This document shows positions 8,931 to 19,606 of a stretch of 64,000 nucleotides of DNA, piece after piece. Each line of letters starts with the position of its first letter. The stretch's first letter is position 1. The notes beneath the pieces are model-generated. The model saw only the letters and a program-made list of their open reading frames with translations. It searched no databases and was not told where the DNA came from. Source of the stretch: Mesorhizobium sp. BR1-1-16 (GTDB lineage: Bacteria; Pseudomonadota; Alphaproteobacteria; Rhizobiales; Kaistiaceae); contig NZ_JAIUIE010000003.1 of NCBI RefSeq assembly GCF_020165495.1, positions 372,001 to 436,000 on the forward strand, read 5' to 3'. Made by a program: the position numbers and the translations under genes.

Positions 8931-8961
8931 TGTCATTGCCGGGCTCGACCCGGCAATCCAG
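8931..8961 (+). repeat. REP-like palindromic repeat, copy 1
   Basis: A perfect 9-bp stem (ATTGCCGGG / CCCGGCAAT, 8935-8943 and 8949-8957) with loop CTCGA, flanked by TGTC and CCAG. It resembles the short intergenic palindromes common in Hyphomicrobiales genomes. A second, diverged copy in inverse orientation follows 25 bp later. Confidence 0.65.
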
Positions 8962-8986
8962 ACCTTTACTGGAGATCGGCAACAAG

Positions 8987-9020
8987 ACTGAATCCCCGGG
9001 TCAAACCCAGGGATGACGAC
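8987..9020 (-). repeat. REP-like palindromic repeat, copy 2 (inverse orientation)
   Basis: A near-perfect 9-bp stem with one mismatch (ATCCCCGGG / CCCAGGGAT, 8992-9000 and 9006-9014) and a 5-nt loop. On the minus strand it reads GTCATCCCTGGGTTTGACCC, which aligns with copy 1 read on the plus strand. The two copies form an inverted pair inside the operon, between mmsA and the amidohydrolase gene. Confidence 0.6.
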
Positions 9021-9052
9021 TGAGAATGCAGCAGCCGAATTTGACCACATCC

Positions 9053-10546
9053 TCACATCGTCGGGAAGTTGAACACGGCGCCGGACTTGATGCCATCCGG
9101 CCAGCGCGAGGTGACGGTCTTGATCCGCGTATAGAAGCGGACGCCTTCCGGCCCATAGATGGCATGATCGCCGAAGATTGACCGCTTCCAGCCGCCAAAG
9201 GAATGATAGGCGACCGGAACCGGGATCGGAACATTGATGCCGACCATCCCGGCCTCGATCTTGTCGGCAAACGACCGCGCGGCGTCGCCGTCGCGCGTGA
9301 AGATCGCCGTGCCATTGCCGAATTCATGGGCATTGATCAGCTCGACTGCCTCGTCATAAGTCCCGGCGCGCAGCACCGAGAGGACAGGACCGAAGATCTC
9401 CTCGCGGTAGATCGTCATTTCCTTGTCCACATGATCAAAAAGCGTGCCACCGACGAAGTAGCCGCCCTCATAGCCCTGCAGCTTGAAGCCGCGCCCGTCG
9501 ACGACGAGCTTGGCGCCCTCGGCGACGCCCTTGTCGATATAGGTCGCGACCTTGTCGAGATGCTGCTTCGTGACGAGCGGCCCCATCTCGGCCTCGCGGT
9601 CGGTCGCCGGGCCGATCTTCAGCGACCGGACCCGCGGCGCCAGCGCCTCGATCAGCGCATCGGCCGTCTTGCCACCGATCGGCACGGCCACCGACACCGC
9701 CATGCAACGCTCGCCGGCCGAACCGTAGCCCGCGCCCATCAGCGCATCGGCCGCCTTGTCCATGTCGGCGTCCGGCATGATGACCATGTGGTTCTTGGCG
9801 CCGCCGAGCGCCTGAACGCGCTTTCCGGCTGCCGTGCCCGTCGCATAGACATAGGAGGCGATCGGCGTCGAGCCGACGAAGCTGACCGCCTTGATGTCGC
9901 GATGGGCGAGGATGGCGTCAACGATCTCCTTGTCGCCATGCACGACATTGAGCACGCCGGCCGGCAGCCCGGCCTCATAGAGCAGTTCAGCGACGACCAT
10001 CGCTGCACTCGGATCCTTCTCCGAGGGCTTCAGGATGAAGCAATTGCCGGCGGCGATCGCCACTGGATACATCCAGAGCGGCACCATGCAGGGAAAGTTG
10101 AACGGCGTGATGCCGGCAACGACGCCGAGCGGCTGGCGATCGGAATAGCTGTCGATCGAGGGGCCGACATTCTTCGAATATTCGCCCTTCAAAAGATGCG
10201 GGATGCCGCAGGCGAACTCGACCACCTCGAGCCCGCGCTGCACTTCGCCGAGCGCATCGTCATGCGTCTTGCCATGCTCGGCAGAGATCGCCCGCGCGAT
10301 GCGATCGGCGTTCTGCTCCAGGAGATCCTTGAAGCGGAACATCACGCGCGCCCGCTTCAGCGGCGTCGTCTCGGCCCAGGCCGGAAACGCCGCCTTGGCA
10401 ACCGCAACGGCGGCGTCGAGTTCCGCGGCCGTGGAAAGCGGCAGCTCGGCGATCTGTTCGCCGGTCGCCGGGTTGAAGATCGGCGCCATGCGGGCCGAGG
10501 CCGATGGCTGCTTCTTGCCGCCGATGAGATTGGCGATCTTGTCCAT
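9053..10546 (-). CDS. mmsA: CoA-acylating methylmalonate-semialdehyde dehydrogenase
   Basis: A 497-residue aldehyde dehydrogenase that converts malonate semialdehyde to acetyl-CoA and methylmalonate semialdehyde to propionyl-CoA, with NAD, CoA and CO2 release. The catalytic cysteine is C281 in GSAGERCMAVSV, a signature of the MmsA subfamily, in which the usual general-base glutamate is absent. PFNFPCMVPLWMYP and the FVGSTPIA NAD-site segment are also present. In this operon it would take the aldehyde made by the neighbouring aminotransferase from beta-alanine (from uracil) or 3-aminoisobutyrate (from thymine). It starts 21 bp after the aminotransferase stop. Confidence 0.95.
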   Translation of the reverse strand: MDKIANLIGGKKQPSASARMAPIFNPATGEQIAELPLSTAAELDAAVAVAKAAFPAWAETTPLKRARVMFRFKDLLEQNADRIARAISAEHGKTHDDALGEVQRGLEVVEFACGIPHLLKGEYSKNVGPSIDSYSDRQPLGVVAGITPFNFPCMVPLWMYPVAIAAGNCFILKPSEKDPSAAMVVAELLYEAGLPAGVLNVVHGDKEIVDAILAHRDIKAVSFVGSTPIASYVYATGTAAGKRVQALGGAKNHMVIMPDADMDKAADALMGAGYGSAGERCMAVSVAVPIGGKTADALIEALAPRVRSLKIGPATDREAEMGPLVTKQHLDKVATYIDKGVAEGAKLVVDGRGFKLQGYEGGYFVGGTLFDHVDKEMTIYREEIFGPVLSVLRAGTYDEAVELINAHEFGNGTAIFTRDGDAARSFADKIEAGMVGINVPIPVPVAYHSFGGWKRSIFGDHAIYGPEGVRFYTRIKTVTSRWPDGIKSGAVFNFPTM

Positions 10547-10567
10547 GTGCTGCTCCTCCCCAGCCGC

Positions 10568-11890
10568 TCAGTCGGCCTGCTTCAGCAAGCGGCCGAGCGT
10601 CTCGAAGATCTGGTCGATATGCGTCTTCTCGATGATCAGAGGCGGCGAAAGCGCGATGATGTCGCCGGTGGTGCGGATCATCAGGTTATTCTCGAACGCC
10701 TTGAGGAAGATCGAAAAAGCCCGCTTGGTCGGTGCACCGGCAATCGGATCGAGTTCGATCGCGCCGATGAGGCCGAGATTGCGGATGTCGATGACATGCG
10801 GCAGGCCCTTGAGGCTGTGCAGCGCGTCGGCCCAATAATCCGCGAGCTCGGCGGCGCGCGTCAGCAGACCTTCCTCGGCATAGATGTCGAGCGTCGCGAG
10901 CGCGGCCGCGCAGGCGACCGGATGCGCCGAATAGGTATAGCCGTGGAACAGTTCGATCGTGTTCTCGGGCGCATCCATGAAGGTGTCGTAGATCTTCTTG
11001 GAAGCGAACACCGCGCCCATCGGCACGACGCCCGACGTGATGCCCTTGGCCGTGCAGACCATGTCCGGCACGACATCGAAATAATCGACTGCGAACGGCG
11101 TGCCGAGGCGACCGAAGCCGGTGATGACCTCGTCGAAGATCAGGAGAATGTCGTGCTTGTCGCAGATTTCGCGCAGGCGCTTCAGATAGCCCTTCGGCGG
11201 AATCAGCACGCCGGTCGACCCAGCCACCGGCTCGACGATCAGCGCCGCGATGTTGGAGGCGTCATGCAGCGCGATGACCTTTTCGAGGTCCTCGGCGAAC
11301 TCGGCGCCATATTCCGGCTCGCCGCGCGTGAAGGCGTTGCGCTCGAGATCATGCGTGTGGCGAATGTGGTCGACGCCGGTCAAGAGCGTCCCGAACGTCT
11401 TGCGGTTGCCCGAAATGCCGCCGACCGAAATGCCGCCGAAGCCTACGCCGTGATAGCCGCGCTCGCGGCCGAGCAGGCGGAACTTCGTGCCCTTGCCGCG
11501 CGCACGGTGATAGGCGAGCGCGATCTTGAGGGCCGTATCAACCGACTCCGAGCCCGAATTGGTGAAGAACACATGGTCGAGCGGCGACGGCATCATGCCG
11601 GCGAGGCGGGCCGCAAGCTCGAAGGCCTTCGGATGACCCATCTGGAAAGCCGGGGCGTAATCGAGCTCGGCCACCTGCGCCGAAACCGCCTCGACGATCT
11701 TCGCCCGGCCATGGCCGGCATTGACGCACCAGAGGCCGGCCGTGCCATCGAGGATCTGACGCCCGTCGTCGGAGGTGTAATACATGTCCTTGGCAGCGAC
11801 GAGCAGGCGCGGGTTCTGCTTGAACTGCCGGTTGGCCGTATACGGCATCCAGAAGGCTTCGAGATTGTTCGGGCGGACGGGGGCGGTCAT
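10568..11890 (-). CDS. omega-amino acid--pyruvate aminotransferase (class III)
   Basis: A 440-residue PLP enzyme that transfers the amino group of beta-alanine or another omega-amino acid to pyruvate, forming malonate semialdehyde and alanine. It shows the start NNLEAFWMPYTANRQFK typical of this subgroup, TNSGSESVDTALK, the PLP-phosphate region, FDEVITGFGRLG and the Schiff-base lysine K282 in CTAKGITSG. It is the first gene of the leftward operon and diverges from the XRE-cupin regulator. The alanine it produces could feed alanine dehydrogenase, encoded at the left end of the window, which would recycle pyruvate. Confidence 0.93.
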   Translation of the reverse strand: MTAPVRPNNLEAFWMPYTANRQFKQNPRLLVAAKDMYYTSDDGRQILDGTAGLWCVNAGHGRAKIVEAVSAQVAELDYAPAFQMGHPKAFELAARLAGMMPSPLDHVFFTNSGSESVDTALKIALAYHRARGKGTKFRLLGRERGYHGVGFGGISVGGISGNRKTFGTLLTGVDHIRHTHDLERNAFTRGEPEYGAEFAEDLEKVIALHDASNIAALIVEPVAGSTGVLIPPKGYLKRLREICDKHDILLIFDEVITGFGRLGTPFAVDYFDVVPDMVCTAKGITSGVVPMGAVFASKKIYDTFMDAPENTIELFHGYTYSAHPVACAAALATLDIYAEEGLLTRAAELADYWADALHSLKGLPHVIDIRNLGLIGAIELDPIAGAPTKRAFSIFLKAFENNLMIRTTGDIIALSPPLIIEKTHIDQIFETLGRLLKQAD

Positions 11891-11977
11891 GATGGAATGG
11901 TCTCCAGGATGCCGGGCGGGACGGTTCGACCGGTCATTTTCCTGAACGTAGGCCCGCCGGAAAAGCCGGTCAATTCG

Positions 11978-12012
11978 TTGCGGACGTTAAGAGTGTTCTT
12001 TATATTGAACAC
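11978..12012 (+). promoter_or_regulatory. promoter and operator of the XRE-cupin regulator gene
   Basis: The -35 TTGCGG (11978-11983) and -10 TATATT (12001-12006) are separated by 17 bp, placing the start site at about 12013, which is the A of the ATG. A perfect inverted repeat GTGTTC / GAACAC (11993-11998 and 12007-12012, 8-bp spacer) brackets the -10 box. No Shine-Dalgarno sequence precedes the ATG, so the mRNA is probably leaderless. The palindrome is a good candidate for autoregulation and control of the divergent catabolic operon. Confidence 0.65.
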
Positions 12013-12576
12013 ATGAACGATGCCCATTTCGACATCGATGTCGGCGCGCGCCTGCGCGATCTGCGCCTCAAGCAAGGCCTGTCGCAGCGCGCGCTAGCGA
12101 AGCGCGCCGGCGTTTCCAACGCCACGGTATCGATGGTCGAGGCCAATCGCGTCAGTCCCTCGGTGTCGGGCCTTCGCCAGATTCTCGCCGGCATCCCGAT
12201 CAGCCTTGGCGAGTTCTTCGCCGGCCCGCCGGGCGACCGCGAGCAGGTCGTCTTTCGCGCCGACGAATTGAAGGAGATCGCCGGCGGCCCGATCTCGTTC
12301 CGCCAGGTCGGCGCCAATCTCGAAGGGCGCGCGCTGCAGATGATCCATGAGCGCTATCGGCCGGGCGCGGAAAGTGGCAAGGCGATGCTCTCGCATCAGG
12401 GCGAGGAAGCCGGCCTCGTCATCCGCGGCCGCATGCTGCTGGAAGTCGCCGGCATCCGCCATGAACTCGGCCCCGGCGACGCCTATTTCTTCGACAGCCG
12501 CAAGCCGCACGCCTTCAGGAATATCGGCGAAGGCGAGCTGGAACTGGTCTCGGCCTGCACGCCGCCCAGCTTCTAG
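12013..12576 (+). CDS. XRE family regulator with C-terminal cupin domain
   Basis: A 187-residue regulator. Residues 8-65 form an XRE/HTH_3 DNA-binding domain (GARLRDLRLKQGLSQRALAKR, then SNATVSMVEANRVSPS). Residues 110-180 form a small cupin sensor domain (HQGEEAGLVIRGRMLLEV, then GDAYFFDSRKPHAFRN with conserved His). The PuuR-like architecture usually senses a small metabolite and controls amine or amino-acid catabolism. It faces the aminotransferase operon across 122 bp, so it most likely controls pyrimidine/beta-alanine breakdown. The ATG follows directly on the predicted transcription start. Confidence 0.88.
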   Translation: MNDAHFDIDVGARLRDLRLKQGLSQRALAKRAGVSNATVSMVEANRVSPSVSGLRQILAGIPISLGEFFAGPPGDREQVVFRADELKEIAGGPISFRQVGANLEGRALQMIHERYRPGAESGKAMLSHQGEEAGLVIRGRMLLEVAGIRHELGPGDAYFFDSRKPHAFRNIGEGELELVSACTPPSF

Positions 12577-12577
12577 A

Positions 12578-12594
12578 CGGCCGCGAAACGGCCG
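12578..12594 (+). terminator. weak hairpin after the XRE-cupin gene
   Basis: A CGGCCG / CGGCCG stem with loop CGAAA directly after the TAG stop. No T-run follows, so it may be only a stabilising hairpin. Confidence 0.3.
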
Positions 12595-12699
12595 AAATGC
12601 GGGGCCGCGCGTCGACAATCCTCGCTGGCACCCGCCGCGTCCGATGGCGAAGCCCATCGAGCACCGCTATTCTTGCCGTCCGGATGCGGGAGATCATCA

Positions 12700-13062
12700 A
12701 TGGCCGTCAAGCGGGTCGTCACCAATATCGGACCTGTCCGCCCTGCCGAAGCCAAGGCGTTCTATGGCGATATTCTCGGCATGGAGATCGTCATGGACCA
12801 TGGCTGGATCGTCACATTTGCGGCCAACACCCGGTCACGACCCGAGGTGAGCTTTGCCGTCGAAGGCGGCTCCGGGACGCCTGTGCCTGACCTCTCCATT
12901 GAAGTCGATGATCTCGATGTGGTTCTTGAGGCGCTGGCTGCGGCCGACATCGCGATCGAATATGGTCCGGCTCACGAGCCTTGGGGCGTGCGCCGGGTCT
13001 ATGTCCGCGATCCCTTCGGCAGGCTGGTCAATATCCTTGCCCATGCTGATCGCGGTGACTGA
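12700..13062 (+). CDS. VOC (glyoxalase/bleomycin-resistance fold) family protein
   Basis: A 120-residue single vicinal-oxygen-chelate domain. The ATG at 12700 is chosen because GGGAG lies 8 nt upstream and the protein then starts directly with the first VOC strand (VKRVVTNIG). The typical segments AKAFYGDILGMEIVMDHGW and, near the end, WGVRRVYVRDPFGRLVNIL are present. Metal-dependent isomerase, dioxygenase or antibiotic-binding roles are all possible and the sequence does not choose between them. It converges with glmM, whose stop is 20 bp away. Confidence 0.85.
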   Translation: MAVKRVVTNIGPVRPAEAKAFYGDILGMEIVMDHGWIVTFAANTRSRPEVSFAVEGGSGTPVPDLSIEVDDLDVVLEALAAADIAIEYGPAHEPWGVRRVYVRDPFGRLVNILAHADRGD

Positions 13063-13082
13063 TTGCGGCAGACGCGAAGCCG

Positions 13083-14429
13083 TCAGGCCGCAACCTGCTT
13101 CAGCGCGACGCAGATATCATCCACAACCGAGGTGACGACCGTCTCGTCATCGCCTTCCGCCATGACGCGGATGAGCGGCTCGGTGCCGGAGGGGCGGATC
13201 ACGAGGCGGCCGGAGCCCGAGAGACGTGCCTCGCCTTCGGCGATCGCGGCCTTGACGCTGGCCGTATCAAGCGGCTTGCCACCGCCGAAGCGAACATTCT
13301 TGAGGATCTGCGGCACCGGCTCGAACCGGCGGCAGACCTCGCTCACCGGCTTGCCGGTCTGGCGCACCACCGCAAGAATCTGCAGCGCCGAAACGAGGCC
13401 ATCACCGGTGGTCGAGAAATCCGAGAGGATCAGATGGCCGGACTGCTCGCCGCCGACATTGAAGCCATGCTGGCGCATATGCTCGACGACATAGCGGTCG
13501 CCGACCTTGGTGCGGGCCAGCGATAGACCGAGGGACCCGAGATAGCGCTCAAGCCCGAGATTGGACATGATCGTCGCGACGATCCCGGGCTTGGAGAGCT
13601 TCCCCTCCTCGGCCCAGGAGGCGGCAACGACGGCCATGAGTTGGTCGCCGTCGACGATCTCGCCGCGCTCATCGATCAGGATCACCCGATCAGCGTCGCC
13701 ATCTAGCGCGATGCCGATATCGGCGCGCACTTCATGGACCTTGCGCCTGAGCGCATCCGTCGCGGTCGAGCCGACATCGCGATTGATGTTGAGCCCGTCG
13801 GGCTTGTCACCAATCGAAATCACTTCTGCGCCGAGTTCCCACAACGCTTCCGGCGCCACCTTGTAGGCCGCACCATTGGCTGTATCGATGACGATCCTGA
13901 GGCCGGACAGATCGAGCGACTTCGGCAGCGTCCGCTTGGCGAATTCCACATAGCGCTCGCGCGCACCATCGATGCGCTTGGCGCGCCCGAGGTCGCCGGA
14001 GGCCGCGAGGCTTCCCGACAGATCTTCCTCGATCAACGCCTCGATCCTTGCTTCGGCTTCGTCCGAGAGCTTGTAGCCGTCCGGGCCGAACAGCTTGATG
14101 CCGTTGTCCTCATAGGGATTGTGCGAGGCCGAGATCATGACGCCGAGATCGGCCCGCAACGAACGCGTCAGCATGGCAACGGCCGGCGTCGGCATCGGAC
14201 CGAGCAGGAAAACGTCCATCCCGGCGGCGGTGAAACCGGCCGTCAGCGCCGGTTCGATCATGTAGCCGGACAGACGGGTATCCTTGCCAATGACAACGCG
14301 ATGTCGATGCGCGCCATTGCGGAAGGCAATACCGGCCGCAATGCCGACCTGCAGTGCCATTTGCGGCGTGATCGGGAAAGCATTGGCCTTGCCCCGAATG
14401 CCGTCTGTACCGAAGAGCTTGCGCGCCAT
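13083..14429 (-). CDS. glmM: phosphoglucosamine mutase
   Basis: A 448-residue enzyme converting glucosamine-6-phosphate to glucosamine-1-phosphate, for UDP-GlcNAc, peptidoglycan and LPS synthesis. The start chosen gives the family N-terminus [13 protein letters not shown]; an ATG three codons upstream is possible. The phosphorylated serine is S102 in [13 protein letters not shown], the Mg2+ loop is DGDADR at residues 243-248, and RPSGTEP near the C-terminus binds the sugar phosphate. It lies downstream of ftsH on the same strand, separated by a clear terminator, so it likely has its own promoter. Confidence 0.96.
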   Translation of the reverse strand: MARKLFGTDGIRGKANAFPITPQMALQVGIAAGIAFRNGAHRHRVVIGKDTRLSGYMIEPALTAGFTAAGMDVFLLGPMPTPAVAMLTRSLRADLGVMISASHNPYEDNGIKLFGPDGYKLSDEAEARIEALIEEDLSGSLAASGDLGRAKRIDGARERYVEFAKRTLPKSLDLSGLRIVIDTANGAAYKVAPEALWELGAEVISIGDKPDGLNINRDVGSTATDALRRKVHEVRADIGIALDGDADRVILIDERGEIVDGDQLMAVVAASWAEEGKLSKPGIVATIMSNLGLERYLGSLGLSLARTKVGDRYVVEHMRQHGFNVGGEQSGHLILSDFSTTGDGLVSALQILAVVRQTGKPVSEVCRRFEPVPQILKNVRFGGGKPLDTASVKAAIAEGEARLSGSGRLVIRPSGTEPLIRVMAEGDDETVVTSVVDDICVALKQVAA

Positions 14430-14551
14430 CACTGCCATCCGTCTTTTCGCATGCGGACCTTCATAGTCCGAACACTAGGCGAAGACCGTTCAAAATTGAT
14501 GAGCGACGGTCACATCCTCGCCGCGCCTTTGGATGAGAGGATGCACCAACG

Positions 14552-14575
14552 AAAAGGGCGGCCCGAAGGCCGCCC
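14552..14575 (-). terminator. UUCG-loop terminator after ftsH
   Basis: A perfect 8-bp stem (GGGCGGCC / GGCCGCCC). On the minus strand the loop is TTCG and the stem is followed by TTTTCGTT. It lies 23 bp beyond the ftsH stop codon. Confidence 0.85.
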
Positions 14576-14598
14576 GATTGCGTGGCAAAACAAATCCA

Positions 14599-16521
<1,923 letters not shown>

Positions 16522-16656
16522 AAGAGTCCCTTCAAGGGCGGGGAGCTGCGCACGGGCGCTGCTCGTCACCCGCTAAGATAGGTGTGTGGACCTGTGAAGC
16601 CAAGTGAAGCTCTGGCGGCGCCGACGCATAAAATGCCAGAATGGTTGAGACGCTCG

Positions 16657-17964
16657 TCATAGATCATCGATCCGCGTTCGATCAAGCAGCCGAAGTGGCA
16701 CGATCGAGCGCATTTCAGCGCGGATTCGCTGCGCGGGGTCGGCGTCCATCCCGAGAACGGGTGCGGCGATGAGCGTATCGCCGCGATAAAGTGCGGGGCA
16801 GGCTTCGATGGCGCGTGGCAATCCATCGACGAGGCATGCACCCACGGACCGCCGTCCGGCCTCGCCGAGTGCCGCGAGCCGCAGTGGTACGCCATCTGAC
16901 GTGACACGCACGGAGAAACGGCCGTCCCAGACACCGTCAAAGGCGCCGCTGACAGCGATCTCGGGCAGTCCGTCGCGCCCGGCCTCGCGCTGGAAACGCA
17001 ATTCGCCCTTCCGACGCTCGACGGTCACGCCGGCCAGCGTGCGCGCCGGCACGGTTCCGGCACCGCCGGTCATGGCCGCCGCGAGATCCGAGAGACTGTC
17101 GAGGCGCGGACCATAGGTGGCGCCGCCCACCGCCCTCAGGATGCGGGCAAGGACCCGCAGCCGCGTTTCCTCGGGCTCGGCCGCGAGGCGAGCCGCCTCG
17201 AGCCGCACTGCGCCGGTGACGTCGACACGCGCCGCGTCTAGCAACCGATCGGCATAATCATCGAGGGCCGATGCCGCGCGGCGAAACCGGGTCGCGGTCG
17301 CGACCAGCGTCGGCGTGTCGAGGCCTTCCCTGGCGAGAGCCGCCATCAGGGCGCGAATGCGGGCCCGGGCAAAGCGATCGTCCTCGTTGTGCGGATCGAG
17401 AACAGGCTCAAGACCTGCTTCAGCAACGATGGCGGCGAGCGCAGACCGGCGGAGACCGAGAAGCGGACGCGCGATGCGGATGCCCTCGCGCCGGCTTTCC
17501 GTTGCCATCGCGGAGAGGCCATAGACGCCCGAGCCGCGCGCCATACGCAGCAGCAGCGTCTCGGCCTGGTCGTCGGCATGGTGCGCGGTCATGAGCACGG
17601 CCGCGCCTTCCGCGCGCGCGGCGGCGAACAGCAAGCCGTAGCGGAGCGACCGCGCCGCCGCCTCGATATCGGATTCCGGCGCCGGTCCTGTGCCACGAAG
17701 CGCCCGGAAATCCAGTCCAAGCCGGGACGCCGCGGCGCCGACAGCCGCAACCTCGGCCGCCGCCTCGGCCCGCAGGCCATGATCTACGGAGAGCACGACG
17801 AGACGCGGCCCCGCATCGAGCGACTGCCGCCAATGATGCGCAGCGAGCATCAGCGCCAGCGAGTCCGCCCCGCCGGAGACCGCGAGCGCGATTACCGGCT
17901 CGTCAGCCCAGCGGCTGAAAAGCCCGGCGCGATCAGCGCCGATGTAAGGCTCAGCAGCTCGCAC
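16657..17964 (-). CDS. tilS: tRNA(Ile)-lysidine synthase
   Basis: A 435-residue enzyme that modifies the wobble C34 of tRNA-Ile(CAU) to lysidine, so that it reads AUA. The N-type ATP pyrophosphatase PP-loop SGGADS is at residues 30-35, followed by SVDHGLR and the conserved MTAHHADDQAETLLLR segment. The C-terminal half is less conserved, as in other alphaproteobacteria. Its start overlaps the end of cpoB by 14 bp, so it is probably translated from the Tol-Pal transcript. The overlap with cpoB, not a visible ribosome site, supports this start. Confidence 0.93.
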   Translation of the reverse strand: MRAAEPYIGADRAGLFSRWADEPVIALAVSGGADSLALMLAAHHWRQSLDAGPRLVVLSVDHGLRAEAAAEVAAVGAAASRLGLDFRALRGTGPAPESDIEAAARSLRYGLLFAAARAEGAAVLMTAHHADDQAETLLLRMARGSGVYGLSAMATESRREGIRIARPLLGLRRSALAAIVAEAGLEPVLDPHNEDDRFARARIRALMAALAREGLDTPTLVATATRFRRAASALDDYADRLLDAARVDVTGAVRLEAARLAAEPEETRLRVLARILRAVGGATYGPRLDSLSDLAAAMTGGAGTVPARTLAGVTVERRKGELRFQREAGRDGLPEIAVSGAFDGVWDGRFSVRVTSDGVPLRLAALGEAGRRSVGACLVDGLPRAIEACPALYRGDTLIAAPVLGMDADPAQRIRAEMRSIVPLRLLDRTRIDDL

Positions 17965-18934
17965 TGGCCTGTTCGGTCTTGACGCGCTGCATCAGCGCGT
18001 TGGAGGCCTTCGGATATTTCTTCAGGATCTCGGCATAGGTGCCGCAGGCGGCGTCGCGCTGGCCGAGGCCGACCAGCGAGAGGCCGAGCTTCAGCAGCAT
18101 GTCGGGCGCCTTGCCGCTCTTGGGATATTGCTGGTAGCCGGTCAGGAACGCATCGGCCGCGCCGCGGAAGTCGCTGCGCTGATAGAGGCTCTCGCCGATC
18201 CAGAACTGCGCGTCCGGCGCCAGCGCATCACCGGGATAATTCGCGAGGAAGACCTGGAAGGCCTTTTCGGCAACGTCGTAATCGCCCTTCAGAACCAGAT
18301 CATAGGCCGTGTCATAATCGCTGCGTGAATTGCCAGAGGGCGCCGGCGCCGGCGAAGGCGTCGCGGCCGGAGCAGCGAGCGTCGCAAGATCGAGCGGCTG
18401 GCCGTTGGCGCCCGCCGGCAACTGGCCGAGCGGTCGCGGCGGGGTGCCCGGCCCTCCGGCATCGACAGGGGCAACGTCTGAGCCGGACCCAATCGCCTGA
18501 CCGATTGGATCGGGCGCAGCGGTGGCAGCGGGAGCATTCGCCGGCGGGCGAACACCCGGCGCCGCGGGTGCTTCGGCCGCCGTCCTGCGACTGCCCGAAG
18601 TCCCGCCTTGCGAGGCGCGGATCTGCGCCTGCAACTGGTTGAGCTGGAACGTCAATTCCTCGATCTGGCCGGTCATCTGGCGCATCTGTTGCTCCATGCG
18701 GTCCATCCGCATGGCGGCCTGCGCCTCGCTGGAGGGCGATGCAGCCTGCGCCGAGAAGCCTGGCGTGGCGTTGGTGCTGCCGCCGCCAACCGATGACGGC
18801 GGCGCCGGCGCATTGGGGTCCGGCATCTGCTGCTCGCGCTTGAAGATGTCGAAGAGGCCGGCATGCGCGGGCGCACTCGACGCCAGGACCATGGCACCGA
18901 GCGCCACGGCGAGTAATGTGTCGCGTGTCGTCAT
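17951..18934 (-). CDS. cpoB: cell division coordinator CpoB (YbgF-type TPR protein)
   Basis: A 327-residue periplasmic protein that links the Tol-Pal machine to peptidoglycan synthesis at the septum. The chosen ATG (GGATGGA just upstream) gives a signal peptide ending SAPAHA at residue 25. After a Pro/Ala/Gly-rich stretch comes a coiled coil rich in Met, Gln and Leu (MRMDRMEQQMRQMTGQIEEL), then another flexible Ala/Pro linker. The C-terminal TPR region (YDTAYDLVLKGDYDVAEKAF, DAQFWIGESLY, AACGTYAEILKKYP) completes it. It sits in the canonical place after pal. Confidence 0.93.
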   Translation of the reverse strand: MTTRDTLLAVALGAMVLASSAPAHAGLFDIFKREQQMPDPNAPAPPSSVGGGSTNATPGFSAQAASPSSEAQAAMRMDRMEQQMRQMTGQIEELTFQLNQLQAQIRASQGGTSGSRRTAAEAPAAPGVRPPANAPAATAAPDPIGQAIGSGSDVAPVDAGGPGTPPRPLGQLPAGANGQPLDLATLAAPAATPSPAPAPSGNSRSDYDTAYDLVLKGDYDVAEKAFQVFLANYPGDALAPDAQFWIGESLYQRSDFRGAADAFLTGYQQYPKSGKAPDMLLKLGLSLVGLGQRDAACGTYAEILKKYPKASNALMQRVKTEQASASC

Positions 18935-19111
18935 TGATCCATCCATGGGACGGCGCGCAACGCGCCGGACAAACCGCCGCACTGATCGCGGCATCCCTTT
19001 GGATGCATAGAGACCGTTGAGTTCGGCCAAAGTTTGACGCATGGCCAAACGACAGCGGCGGCTCCCGTTCAGGAAGCCGCCGCGTCACGATCCGCTGGTG
19101 GACGGATGGGC

Positions 19112-19606
19112 CTAGTTGTCGAGCACGGTGACGGCGCGACGGTTCTGCGACCAGCAGGAAATGTCGTTGCAGACCGCGACCGGGCGCTCCTTGCCATAGG
19201 AAATGGTGCGGATACGGGCCGGGCTGATGCCACGCGAGACGAGATAGTTCTTGACGTTGGTGGCGCGGCGGGCGCCGAGCGCGATGTTGTATTCGCGCGT
19301 GCCACGCTCGTCAGCATGACCCTCGATGGTCACCTGATAGCGCGGGAAGCGCTGCAGCCATGCGGCCTGCTTGTCGAGAGTGACGCGGCCCTGCGCCGAA
19401 ACGTCGGTCTGGTCGGTATCGAAGAAGACGCGGTCGCCGACATTGACGACGAAGTCCTGCGCGCTGCCCGGCGTCGCGGAGCCGATGCCACCGGCGCCGG
19501 CGCCTTCCGGACCACCCGGCTTGTTGGCGCAAGCAGCCAGCATGAGAGCAAGGCCCAGGAACCCGACGAGCTTCACCCCGTGCGAGACCGATCGAATATC
19601 CATCAT
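19112..19606 (-). CDS. pal: peptidoglycan-associated lipoprotein Pal
   Basis: A 164-residue outer-membrane lipoprotein that anchors the outer membrane to peptidoglycan and partners with TolB. The ATG at 19606 has AAGGAG 8 nt upstream. The lipobox is LMLAAC, with the lipidated cysteine at residue 26. After a glycine-rich linker, the OmpA-like domain begins at about residue 50, with the peptidoglycan-binding segment EGHADERGTREYNIALGARRA. It sits between tolB and cpoB, as expected. Confidence 0.97.
   Translation of the reverse strand: MMDIRSVSHGVKLVGFLGLALMLAACANKPGGPEGAGAGGIGSATPGSAQDFVVNVGDRVFFDTDQTDVSAQGRVTLDKQAAWLQRFPRYQVTIEGHADERGTREYNIALGARRATNVKNYLVSRGISPARIRTISYGKERPVAVCNDISCWSQNRRAVTVLDN

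Noticed and set aside
9203-12016. Very long open frame on the plus strand opposite mmsA and the aminotransferase
   Set aside because: Its composition is Arg/Asp/His-rich without family motifs, has no ribosome site, and lies antisense to two clear enzymes. It is a by-product of high GC codon bias.
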